From IMG/VR virus record IMGVR_UViG_3300029319_000556, positions 1-22,679 of that record: a stretch of 22,679 bases of DNA; one strand, 5' to 3'. The notes below the pieces were generated by a model that saw nothing but the letters and a program-made list of their open reading frames with translations, was not told the DNA's origin and made no database searches. The translations under genes were made by a program, and so were the position numbers. Of this stretch, positions 5,171 through 12,331 are shown one piece after another (the stretch's first letter is position 1; each line of letters starts with the position of its first letter). The stretch comes from a virus.

Positions 5171-5346
5171 TAGTAAGAATGCTCCTCTACTTTTCCTTGT
5201 ATACATGCATCATCTATGCATTCTGTGTATGTTAGTTCTTCTTTAAAGTAAGAACGGTATATCTTATCCCAGATAAGATCGAATTCTTCTTGGTTTAAGT
5301 TTTTAAACAAACATTTGTCGTTTAAGTAGATGTGATAGTTTTTCAT
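5170..5346 (-). CDS. Small hypothetical protein (58 aa)
   Basis: ATG 5346 to TAA 5170. The product starts MKNYHIYLNDKCLFKNLNQE and ends in an acidic tail. Three Cys residues (12, 43 and 48; the last two in CIDDAC) are notable in so short a protein. It looks soluble and helical. The ATG overlaps the TGA of the upstream membrane protein, and the stop overlaps the next ATG. I recall similar small proteins in cyanophages without a known function. Confidence 0.7.
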   Translation of the reverse strand: MKNYHIYLNDKCLFKNLNQEEFDLIWDKIYRSYFKEELTYTECIDDACIQGKVEEHSY

Positions 5347-5636
5347 TTGTTATTAAGATATATTCCTTTTATTTGTGGTAAATAAATTAACATAAATGCT
5401 AACAACCAAAAACAAATAAAGACATATAAGTGAACACCTCTAAAGGGTGAAAATATAAACCCTAGAGTAACAAGAATCACCCATATATAATCAACCATAC
5501 CATGAAATGTTTGCCACCCCTTACCATATTTTTGTATAAGGTTATCTCTTTGTTTAGCAAACCATGGTGACACATGTCTCATCATAACGAAACCTTCATT
5601 AAGAACCATAATAAAAAATCCAATCCAAAAAATCAT
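5343..5636 (-). CDS. Three-span membrane protein of unknown function (97 aa)
   Basis: Begins MIFWIGFFIMVLNEGFVMMR. Hydrophobic spans lie at about 2-19, 49-66 and 69-90, with a basic loop between the first two (RHVSPWFAKQRDNLIQKYGKGW). It could be holin-like by size, but it sits between nrdB and the PTOX cluster, far from any visible lysis gene, so I do not call it one. The ATG overlaps the nrdB stop by four bases and its TGA overlaps the next ATG. Confidence 0.75.
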   Translation of the reverse strand: MIFWIGFFIMVLNEGFVMMRHVSPWFAKQRDNLIQKYGKGWQTFHGMVDYIWVILVTLGFIFSPFRGVHLYVFICFWLLAFMLIYLPQIKGIYLNNK

Positions 5637-6763
5637 AATTGAAATCCTGCAAATGTGTCTTTCTTGACATCTTGTTTAATGCCACCAACTTGATAACTCT
5701 CCACCTCAGTTTCCTGTGGTGCTACTTGCATACCTTTAGAAGACAACCAGTGTTGTGTCCATGGTAATGGATTGTTTCTCAATGGAATGTCGTAAATAGG
5801 ATCTAATCCTATCGCCTTCATTCTTTTGTTAGCAATCCATTCAACATATTGATGAAGTAGTTTATCATTAAGACCAATCATACTTCCATCTTTAAACAAA
5901 TATTCTGCCCATGCTTTTTCCTCATTGACACACCTCTCAAACATTTGTCTTACATAAGGTTTCTCTTCTTTAGCAATTTCTTTAAACTCAGGATCATCTC
6001 CTTCTTGCCATTTTTTGAGGATGTTTTGAGTAAGGACAAGATGCTGACTTTCGTCTCTGGCGATGAGAGAGATAATTTTAGCGGATCCTTCCATAAGTTT
6101 GAGTTCACCAAACGCAAACGAGCAAGCAAACGAGACATAGAATCTAATACCCTCCAGAATATTTACATTAGCAACTGCTCTATATAGTTTCTTTTTAAGA
6201 TCCCTTCTTTCCCACGCTCCTGTTGGACTGTCTCTCCAGTTTTCTCTCCACCAATTACTTGTGTCATATTCATGTGCTTGATTAATAAAAAAGTCATATG
6301 ATTCTGTTACTGATGATGCACGAGAAAGAATCTTTTCATCATCAAGAATAGTATCAAATACCTCAGCAGGGTCAGGATAAATGTTTTTAATAACGTAAGT
6401 ATAAGAACGACTATGAATCATTTCCATAAATCCCCATACTTCCATACATGCTTCTAGTTCAGGTAATGAGCAATAAGGGATAAATGCCATCCCAGGACCC
6501 CTCCCTTGTACAGAATCCAGCATGATCTGGTATTTAAGATTGCTGGTAAAAATGTGCTTTTGCTCAGGGCGTAATGTCTGATAGTCACTTCGATCTTTTT
6601 GTAAAGAAACTTCCTCAGGTCTCCAAAAATAACTGAGTTGTTGCTGTGTTAATTTGTCAAAAACTGGATACTTATAGGAATCATATCTTTGTACCCCTAA
6701 TGGTTTACCAAAAAACATAGGTTGTTTTTTAGTGTTCACTTTTTCCGTGTTAAAAACTGTCAT
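5633..6763 (-). CDS. nrdB: Ribonucleotide reductase class Ia, small (radical) subunit
   Basis: NrdB holds the di-iron tyrosyl radical that starts reduction of ribonucleotides to deoxyribonucleotides by NrdA. With start ATG 6763 the protein is 376 aa, the usual length. Iron ligands are Asp83, Glu114, His117, Glu204, Glu238 and His241, and the radical tyrosine is Tyr121, essentially E. coli numbering. The C-terminus (DVKKDTFAGFQL) is the tail that docks on NrdA. An upstream GTG at 6799 has a strong GGAGG at six bases and would add twelve residues overlapping the nrdA end. I preferred ATG because homologous sequence begins at TVFNTEKV; the GTG remains possible. It follows nrdA by 16 bases. Confidence 0.96.
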   Translation of the reverse strand: MTVFNTEKVNTKKQPMFFGKPLGVQRYDSYKYPVFDKLTQQQLSYFWRPEEVSLQKDRSDYQTLRPEQKHIFTSNLKYQIMLDSVQGRGPGMAFIPYCSLPELEACMEVWGFMEMIHSRSYTYVIKNIYPDPAEVFDTILDDEKILSRASSVTESYDFFINQAHEYDTSNWWRENWRDSPTGAWERRDLKKKLYRAVANVNILEGIRFYVSFACSFAFGELKLMEGSAKIISLIARDESQHLVLTQNILKKWQEGDDPEFKEIAKEEKPYVRQMFERCVNEEKAWAEYLFKDGSMIGLNDKLLHQYVEWIANKRMKAIGLDPIYDIPLRNNPLPWTQHWLSSKGMQVAPQETEVESYQVGGIKQDVKKDTFAGFQL

Positions 6764-6779
6764 ACCTTTTAATTCTTGT

Positions 6780-9080
6780 TCAGATTTTACAGGATTCACA
6801 GTCGTCCTCCTCTGTGTTGTCTAGTTCTGCGAGTATATTCTCTAGTGTTTGTTTTTTATCTTCTAACAAATCATCACCTTTTTGATCATAAGTATTTTGA
6901 TAATATGATGTCTTCCAACCATATTTGTATGTGGTTAAAAGATCTTGTGCCATAACAGAAACAGGAACTTCATTATCAGGATAGTTCTCTGGATTGTAAC
7001 TCCAGTTACCACTAATTGCCTGGTCAAAAAACTTTTGCATTACTGCTAGGATTTTAATATATCCTTGATTTGATTCCATGTCCCAGAGAAGAGTGTAGTT
7101 GTTTTTGAGATAAGTGTACTGGGGAACAACTTGCTTAAGTGGTCCTTTTTTACTTTTCTTAATGGACAGGTATCCTCTAGGAGGTTCGACTCCATTGGTT
7201 GCATTTGACACAACGGAACTGCTCTCCGAAGGCATTTGTGCGGACAAAGTGCTGTGCCTGAGTCCATGCTGTAGGATACTAGTCCTAAGAGTTTCCCAAT
7301 CATACGTTAAGTTGTTTGGTACAAGTTCATCTACGTCCTTTTTATAGGTATCAATCGGTAGTATTCCGTCTGAATATTTAGTGTGACTGAATGCTTCACA
7401 TGCACCCTTCTCTTTTGCAATTTCATTAGATGCTTTAAGCAAGTAATATTGGAATGATTCTGTTAAATCATGCACTGATTGCAATGCTTTTGGGTCACCG
7501 TATTTACATCCAATCTTTGCCAAATAATGAGCAAGACCAATAAAACCTACCCCAAGTGATCTACGTGCCTTTGTAGCACGTTCTGCTGCCCTTACAGGGT
7601 ATCCCTGATAGTCAATTAATTCTTCTAGTCCACGAACTGCAAGATCACATAGTTCTTCCATCTCATCTAAATGTTTAATTTTGCCTACATTAATTGCAGA
7701 TAGAATACAAAGAGCAATTTCACCACCTTCATCATCAATATGATTGATAGGGTCAGTAGGTAATGTAATCTCCTGACATAAGTTACTCATGTTAACTTTA
7801 TCTTTAAAAGATGAATGAGTATTACAATGGTCAATGTTCATCAAATAGATACGACCTGTCTCTGCTCTTTCTTTTAAAAGATTGAGGAATAGTTCTTGTG
7901 CTCCTATCCTAACCTTTGGGATAGATTCATCACTCTCGTAAGTGCAATATAGTTCGTCAAATAATTCAGTCCCAAAACTGTCATAAAGGTTAGGAACATC
8001 ATGAGGAGAAAAGAGTGTGATCTCTTTATTTTCAATAAATCTTTCATAAAATAATTTACTTAATTGAATACTGTAGTCAAGTTTACGAACACGGTTATCT
8101 TCTGTGCCCTTATTGTTTTTTAAGACAATTATGTCTTGGATTTCTTGGTGCCAGATTGGGAAGTGGACAGTCGCTGATCCACCTCTAATGCCATTTTGAG
8201 TGCAGCATCTGACAGTCGCTTCAAACTTTTTGAGGAACGGTACAACACCTGTGTGTTGAACTTCTCCACCCCTGATTTTAGCGTTGATCCCACGGATCCT
8301 GCCTGCGTTGATGCCGATACCAGCACGTTGTGCGACGTATTTACCAATAGCCATATCAGAACTAAAGATACTATCGAGGGTGTCATCAACATCAACGAGA
8401 ACACAAGATGCAAATTGACGAAGGGGTGTTCTGACGCCTCCCATGATCGGCGTTGGGATGTTGAGTTTATGTTTGGAAATGGCATTGTAATAATTTCTAA
8501 TGTAAGATAAACGATTATCTTTACTATAGTTAGCAAAAATTGTAATCGCAATCATTATGTACATGAACTGTGGTGTTTCATAAATTTCACCACTACTTCT
8601 ATCTTGAACTAGATACTTATCTACTACTTGACGAAGACCTGCATAGGTAAACAACAAGTCACGATCATGGTCAACCCATTCTCCGATAGTATTAAGTTCT
8701 TCTTCTGTGTAATTCTTGAGAACATCACCGTCATACACACCTAACTCTACACACTTTTTAATTTGATCAAGTAAAGTAGGATGATCCCAACGTCCACCAA
8801 TTAATTGTTTGCGAAGTCCAGATAAAAGAAGACGTGCAGCAACAAACTGATAGTTTGGATGATCTAAATCAATAAGATCAGAAGCAGACCTTACTAAAAT
8901 TTTTTGAATTTCATCTGTAGTAATTCCATCATAAAATTGAATACCTGATTGAATCTCTACCTGACTTGCAGAGACCCCTGAGAGACCCTTACAAGCGGAT
9001 TCAACCATCTTATGGAGTTTCTCTAGGTTAAGAGGTTCAATTGAACCATTTCTTTTCTTTACGTTCGTTCCGTTGCTCAT
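6780..9080 (-). CDS. nrdA: Ribonucleotide reductase class Ia, large (catalytic) subunit
   Basis: Catalyses ribonucleoside diphosphate reduction, giving dNTPs for phage DNA synthesis. The 766-aa protein has an N-terminal ATP-cone region (VKKRNGSIEPLNLEKLHKMV), the active-site Cys226 (RQFASCVL), the N433-x-C435-x-E437 triad (SNLCQE), Cys458 (ALCILSA), the SESSSVVSNATNGVEPPRG loop, the Tyr pair of the radical path (KTSYYQNT), and the C-terminal redox pair CESC that takes electrons from thioredoxin or glutaredoxin. The start ATG 9080 overlaps the primase TGA; a GTG four codons upstream is also in frame. nrdB follows directly. Confidence 0.97.
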   Translation of the reverse strand: MSNGTNVKKRNGSIEPLNLEKLHKMVESACKGLSGVSASQVEIQSGIQFYDGITTDEIQKILVRSASDLIDLDHPNYQFVAARLLLSGLRKQLIGGRWDHPTLLDQIKKCVELGVYDGDVLKNYTEEELNTIGEWVDHDRDLLFTYAGLRQVVDKYLVQDRSSGEIYETPQFMYIMIAITIFANYSKDNRLSYIRNYYNAISKHKLNIPTPIMGGVRTPLRQFASCVLVDVDDTLDSIFSSDMAIGKYVAQRAGIGINAGRIRGINAKIRGGEVQHTGVVPFLKKFEATVRCCTQNGIRGGSATVHFPIWHQEIQDIIVLKNNKGTEDNRVRKLDYSIQLSKLFYERFIENKEITLFSPHDVPNLYDSFGTELFDELYCTYESDESIPKVRIGAQELFLNLLKERAETGRIYLMNIDHCNTHSSFKDKVNMSNLCQEITLPTDPINHIDDEGGEIALCILSAINVGKIKHLDEMEELCDLAVRGLEELIDYQGYPVRAAERATKARRSLGVGFIGLAHYLAKIGCKYGDPKALQSVHDLTESFQYYLLKASNEIAKEKGACEAFSHTKYSDGILPIDTYKKDVDELVPNNLTYDWETLRTSILQHGLRHSTLSAQMPSESSSVVSNATNGVEPPRGYLSIKKSKKGPLKQVVPQYTYLKNNYTLLWDMESNQGYIKILAVMQKFFDQAISGNWSYNPENYPDNEVPVSVMAQDLLTTYKYGWKTSYYQNTYDQKGDDLLEDKKQTLENILAELDNTEEDDCESCKI

Positions 9081-10060
9081 ACTTTTTTCCACTGTGTAAA
9101 TTTAAGGGTTGCTTCTAATCCTTGATAAGTATTTGATTCTACTATACTTTGAACATTATGTCCAGCAAGTGTCATGTCATTCAAATCTTTCTCTTTAATA
9201 TTTTTTGGAAAGATTACTACTTTATCACCTCGATTGATGGTCTTGTTGATTCGTTCAACGATTTCTCTGTTACGAGGTTCGTTATCATAAACCCAAATAT
9301 AATTGCTCCAACCAAGCGACCTAATATCAATATCGGAACCGCACATAGCAACCGAGTTTTTAATGAACGTTGAGTCGAAAGGTCCTTCTGTAACATAGAT
9401 TGTTTCATTTTCATTTACTTTATCCATTCCATATATTTTTGTTCTATTATCGTCTAGCATAACGGTAATGTAACGTATTTGTGATTGTGGGTATATCGAT
9501 CTACCTTGGTATCCAAAAATACCATCCTTATCTTTAAGGGGAATTATAATTCTTGACTCATCATATTGTGTATCCTTAAATACTTTCTTATGCTTATTGG
9601 TCCACTCTTTAAACTTCGGACAGAAGTAGAAAGACCCTGTTGGTAACTGACGTTCTTCAAGATATCTACGGGCAACATGTGTTTTATTTAGATCTGAGAT
9701 TTTTTGTAAATCTGAGAATATGTTCCTTTGGAAACGTGGTTTTTCAAACTCAAATTTTGGTAGTGGAATACTAGTTCCTTTGCCACTAGAACCCTCTTGA
9801 TATGCTTCTAAAACATACTCTCCATACAACTTAGGATCATGATCTTTTAAAAAATTAGGTAGGGTTCTACCTACACCACAGTTGTGACATTTGTAAATAT
9901 AAGATCCTTTCTTTTGAAAGAAATACCCCCTTGCCCGATTCTTGTTCTTTTTAGAATCGCCACAATAGGGGCATCTGAAATTGTATACAGTTTCTTGTTT
10001 CTTAAACTTATCCAGTTGTATTGAAACCAGGGAAATATACTTCCTGTCTAGATGCAGCAT
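9077..10060 (-). CDS. DNA primase (T4 gp61-like)
   Basis: Makes RNA primers for lagging-strand synthesis together with the gp41 helicase. The 327-aa protein has an N-terminal zinc-binding domain (Cys30, Cys33, Cys58, Cys61 in CPYCG and CHNCG), a linker, and a TOPRIM catalytic domain with the conserved Glu225 (VTEGPFDS) and the acidic VYDNEPRN near 257-264. Order and length fit bacteriophage DnaG-type primases of the T4 gp61 group. The ATG at 10060 overlaps the preceding gene by 53 bases; the conserved LDRKYISLVS lies right after it, so this start is favoured. nrdA follows with a four-base overlap. Confidence 0.93.
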   Translation of the reverse strand: MLHLDRKYISLVSIQLDKFKKQETVYNFRCPYCGDSKKNKNRARGYFFQKKGSYIYKCHNCGVGRTLPNFLKDHDPKLYGEYVLEAYQEGSSGKGTSIPLPKFEFEKPRFQRNIFSDLQKISDLNKTHVARRYLEERQLPTGSFYFCPKFKEWTNKHKKVFKDTQYDESRIIIPLKDKDGIFGYQGRSIYPQSQIRYITVMLDDNRTKIYGMDKVNENETIYVTEGPFDSTFIKNSVAMCGSDIDIRSLGWSNYIWVYDNEPRNREIVERINKTINRGDKVVIFPKNIKEKDLNDMTLAGHNVQSIVESNTYQGLEATLKFTQWKKV

Positions 10061-10445
10061 TATCTGAAATCGTTTTGTCTATAATAGCAGATTTTTGGTC
10101 ATCCGTCAACACGGGTTTGATAACTCTTTGTCCGACTGGACTAACGAGGAAAGATATAATACTAATAGCACCAGCAATAGTCCACATTTTCTTTTCCATG
10201 AGTCGAAGACGGTCATCAACCATACGTATATCTCTCTCGCATCCTTTTTTGATTTCATCTGTTTTCCTACTTACTTCTCTGTGTAAACTATCGACTTTTT
10301 CAAAAAGTACAGCATCAATTCTATCTTGTTTATCTAACTTTTCATTATGCACAGCAAGAAGTTGACCCATCTTTACAGAGTTTTCCTGTAATGAGTCAAC
10401 TACTTTTTCTAATCTTTCTAGTATTGCTGTGTTAATGTCAGACAT
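10008..10445 (-). CDS. Coiled-coil protein with one membrane span (145 aa)
   Basis: Begins MSDINTAILERLEKVVDSLQ. Residues 1-86 are heptad-like and charged, a likely coiled coil; 88-106 (MWTIAGAISIISFLVSPVG) is a membrane span, followed by a polar tail. This layout resembles XhlA-type phage membrane proteins, but is common enough that I do not assign a lysis role. I recall close relatives beside the primase in other T4-like cyanophages. The 3' end overlaps the primase start by 53 bases. Confidence 0.78.
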   Translation of the reverse strand: MSDINTAILERLEKVVDSLQENSVKMGQLLAVHNEKLDKQDRIDAVLFEKVDSLHREVSRKTDEIKKGCERDIRMVDDRLRLMEKKMWTIAGAISIISFLVSPVGQRVIKPVLTDDQKSAIIDKTISDNAASRQEVYFPGFNTTG

Positions 10446-10451
10446 GACTCC

Positions 10452-11075
10452 CTAAAGAGTTTCTACGAATTGATTTGCTTTTTCAAAATTCTCAGAGATT
10501 AAACTAGTAAATTTATTCTGGTTCTCTTCACTCATCTGTAACCAGGTCTTTAAAAATTTCTCTTGTTGTTCTTGTGACAACGTAGCAAACTGTTCATTTA
10601 ACTGATTAAATGTACCTTGCCAATCAAATGATTCTTTTTTGTTAGTTTTTTCCACTTTACTTACATCCTTTGCTACTTTTTTCTGACGGTCACTTGCTTT
10701 CTTTGCATAGTCCTTTGCCTTTGCTTTAGACAATGCTTGAATTTCTTGTTTACGATTAGCAGCACGTTTCTCACGCTCTTGCTTCTTCTGTAACTTACGT
10801 TTCTGTTGAATCATACGCATAGCAGAAGATACCTCATTGCTACCTGAGTTCTCTGATGAATATTCTTTAATTACAGTTTGGTCTTCCATGGTTTCTTCTT
10901 TTAATCTAGAGTTTCTAATCCTTTGAAATATATCAATACCCATTTTATTCTTCCTTTTCTTACGAACAGGAGGTTCATCAGGTGGTAGTCCAGCAATTGC
11001 ACCAGAACTAGCACTATTAGTAGGCACTTCTTCGATCACAACGTGACCGTTCTTTTTAAGTGTCATGACCTTCAT
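10452..11075 (-). CDS. Highly charged, probably coiled-coil protein (207 aa)
   Basis: Begins MKVMTLKKNGHVVIEEVPTN. After a short strand-rich N-terminus and a Pro-rich linker (GLPPDEPPVRKKRKNK) comes a long Lys/Glu/Gln-rich helical region (90-150) and a helical C-terminus (QLNEQFATLSQEQQEKFLKT). No catalytic motif is visible. It could be an internal head, scaffold or DNA-associated protein; this is inference from composition. The first ATG overlaps the upstream TGA (ATGA); the second ATG at codon 4 is preceded by AAGG and may be the true start. Confidence 0.75.
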   Translation of the reverse strand: MKVMTLKKNGHVVIEEVPTNSASSGAIAGLPPDEPPVRKKRKNKMGIDIFQRIRNSRLKEETMEDQTVIKEYSSENSGSNEVSSAMRMIQQKRKLQKKQEREKRAANRKQEIQALSKAKAKDYAKKASDRQKKVAKDVSKVEKTNKKESFDWQGTFNQLNEQFATLSQEQQEKFLKTWLQMSEENQNKFTSLISENFEKANQFVETL

Positions 11076-11434
11076 AACTTTTGTAGTTCCTTAATACAAT
11101 AATCATCTATTGAGATTCTATCATTTTTTATTTTTGGATATCGGTTTAAATAAAGCATGAAACTTTTTAAGACCGACCAATATTCACTAGAAATTTTATA
11201 GAACAGCAATGGTGTTGCTGCTTCTCCAAACACATTGTAAATAATAATCATATGATTTAAAATCAGATGTAACTTAAGATTACCTGACTTAATATAAGTT
11301 TTAAGTAATCTTTTAAGGTACTTGAATCTTTTTAAATCATCATAAAAGTCATCTTTGGTGACTGCTTGAGGATTATTATAATTTTGAATGGCAAAGAAGA
11401 GGTAGTTATCCTCGTTCAATTCATTAAATTTCAT
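11072..11434 (-). CDS. Conserved phage hypothetical protein (120 aa)
   Basis: Begins MKFNELNEDNYLFFAIQNYN and is largely helical, with YLKRLLKTYIKSGN and HLILNHMIIIYNVFGEAATPLLFYKIS. The latter segment is strongly conserved in my memory of T4-like phages (a small protein often next to structural or DNA-handling genes), but the family has no assigned function that I can state. It starts 8 bases after the upstream stop and overlaps the next gene by four bases. Confidence 0.8.
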   Translation of the reverse strand: MKFNELNEDNYLFFAIQNYNNPQAVTKDDFYDDLKRFKYLKRLLKTYIKSGNLKLHLILNHMIIIYNVFGEAATPLLFYKISSEYWSVLKSFMLYLNRYPKIKNDRISIDDYCIKELQKL

Positions 11435-11441
11435 ACATTAT

Positions 11442-12020
11442 TTAAGAAATAGTTAGTGTTAAGTCAGTACCAGATCCTCCAGCACCAACAGTTTTACCTG
11501 CGAATGCATCTTCAGAATCCACAGTAGTTCCTTTATCTTTAACAGAACCTGCACCACCAATAGTTTGATCAGCAATAGAAAGAACTTCTGCTTGAGATGG
11601 AACAGTGAAGTCAAACTCAAGACGGTTTGATCCAGTTCCTCTTGCATAAGTTGCAGTAATAGCACCAGTAACAGAACCAGTAACTGCAAGTGTTACAGTA
11701 CCTGAGACATCAACTTGCTCGTTGTAGATAACAACAACAGTTCCTGTGTCTCCTTGTGATAATGCTTCTTGCTCAAAGAATACAGCAGTAATATCTGCCT
11801 CACCGAGGAGAGTTGTTGCAGAAGTACCACCAGCAAGACCACCAATTGCTACTAGGAGTTCGTCCCAATAACGTGCAGTTGCCTTGTCAGTACCTTTATA
11901 ATGGCGAAGGACCCACCCTTGCTCAGTTGCGAAGCAATCTTCCAACAGACCATTTTTATTCACACGATCCAAGTACTTTGGTTTCGATTCATCAGATTCG
12001 GTTTTTCCCCAGAGAGGCAT
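11442..12020 (-). CDS. Virion structural protein with Ig-like domain (192 aa)
   Basis: The start MPLWGKTESDESKPKYLDRV is a hallmark of a family of cyanophage structural proteins. The N-terminal 65 residues contain the CFATEQGWVLRHYKGTDKA segment and LLVAIGGLAGG. Residues 75-192 look like a bacterial Ig-like beta-sandwich: ITAVFFEQEALSQGDTGTVV, VTLAVTGSVTGAITATYARG and NRLEFDFTVPSQ, with Gly, Thr and Val enrichment. Such domains decorate capsids or tails and bind surfaces. A TAGGAG sequence eight bases before the ATG and a TATAAATA 41 bases upstream mark late expression. Exact virion location is unknown. Confidence 0.83.
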   Translation of the reverse strand: MPLWGKTESDESKPKYLDRVNKNGLLEDCFATEQGWVLRHYKGTDKATARYWDELLVAIGGLAGGTSATTLLGEADITAVFFEQEALSQGDTGTVVVIYNEQVDVSGTVTLAVTGSVTGAITATYARGTGSNRLEFDFTVPSQAEVLSIADQTIGGAGSVKDKGTTVDSEDAFAGKTVGAGGSGTDLTLTIS

Positions 12021-12061
12021 TGTTAAAACTCCTAATATACGTGTTGATTGCGTTATAAAGA

Positions 12062-12069
12062 TATTTATA
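12062..12069 (-). promoter_or_regulatory. T4-type late promoter of the Ig-like structural gene
   Basis: Exact TATAAATA on the minus strand, abutting the T-run of the terminator just upstream and 41 bases before the ATG at 12020. Confidence 0.78.
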
Positions 12070-12093
12070 AAAAAAGGAGGGTTACCCCTCCTT
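12069..12093 (-). terminator. Rho-independent terminator after the 63-aa gene
   Basis: Minus strand: perfect 8-base stem AAGGAGGG/CCCTCCTT with a four-base loop, followed by T residues. It lies 14 bases after the stop at 12108 and directly precedes the next late promoter. Confidence 0.88.
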
Positions 12094-12107
12094 AAAGAGA
12101 TTTAGTT

Positions 12108-12299
12108 TTAGTCCTTTGAAAGTAATGCTTTCTCAAGTGCTTCAACTAATTGATCATCTACTTTGTTTCCTGATTTAGATGCTGCTTTTTTAAGAAGTCC
12201 AATGACAAACTCTTTGAGTTTATCTTCTAGATCTTCTGGAATTTTATCGACTGCAGCGTCGATAACTTTGATTGCAAATGGAAGTAATAGTTTTACCAT
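12108..12299 (-). CDS. Small helical protein (63 aa)
   Basis: Begins MVKLLLPFAIKVIDAAVDKI and is composed of three amphipathic helices (LEDKLKEFVIGLLKKAASKS, DDQLVEALEKALLSKD). I recall similar short proteins in T4-like cyanophages, always next to structural genes. It has its own late promoter 22 bases upstream and its own terminator, so it is a single-gene late unit. Possible minor virion or assembly factor; no function shown. Confidence 0.82.
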   Translation of the reverse strand: MVKLLLPFAIKVIDAAVDKIPEDLEDKLKEFVIGLLKKAASKSGNKVDDQLVEALEKALLSKD

Positions 12300-12321
12300 G
12301 ATAATAATATGCGGTTCAAGT

Positions 12322-12329
12322 TATTTATA
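12322..12329 (-). promoter_or_regulatory. T4-type late promoter of the 63-aa gene
   Basis: Exact TATAAATA on the minus strand, 23 bases before the ATG at 12299 and just after the stop of the upstream gene. Confidence 0.78.
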
Positions 12330-12331
12330 CA

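Noticed and set aside
8129-8551. 140-codon frame on the minus strand inside nrdA
   Set aside because: Out-of-frame shadow of nrdA, whose own frame carries all conserved catalytic residues.
10021-10365. 114-codon open frame on the plus strand
   Set aside because: Antisense to the coiled-coil membrane protein gene; composition and lack of signals fit a shadow.
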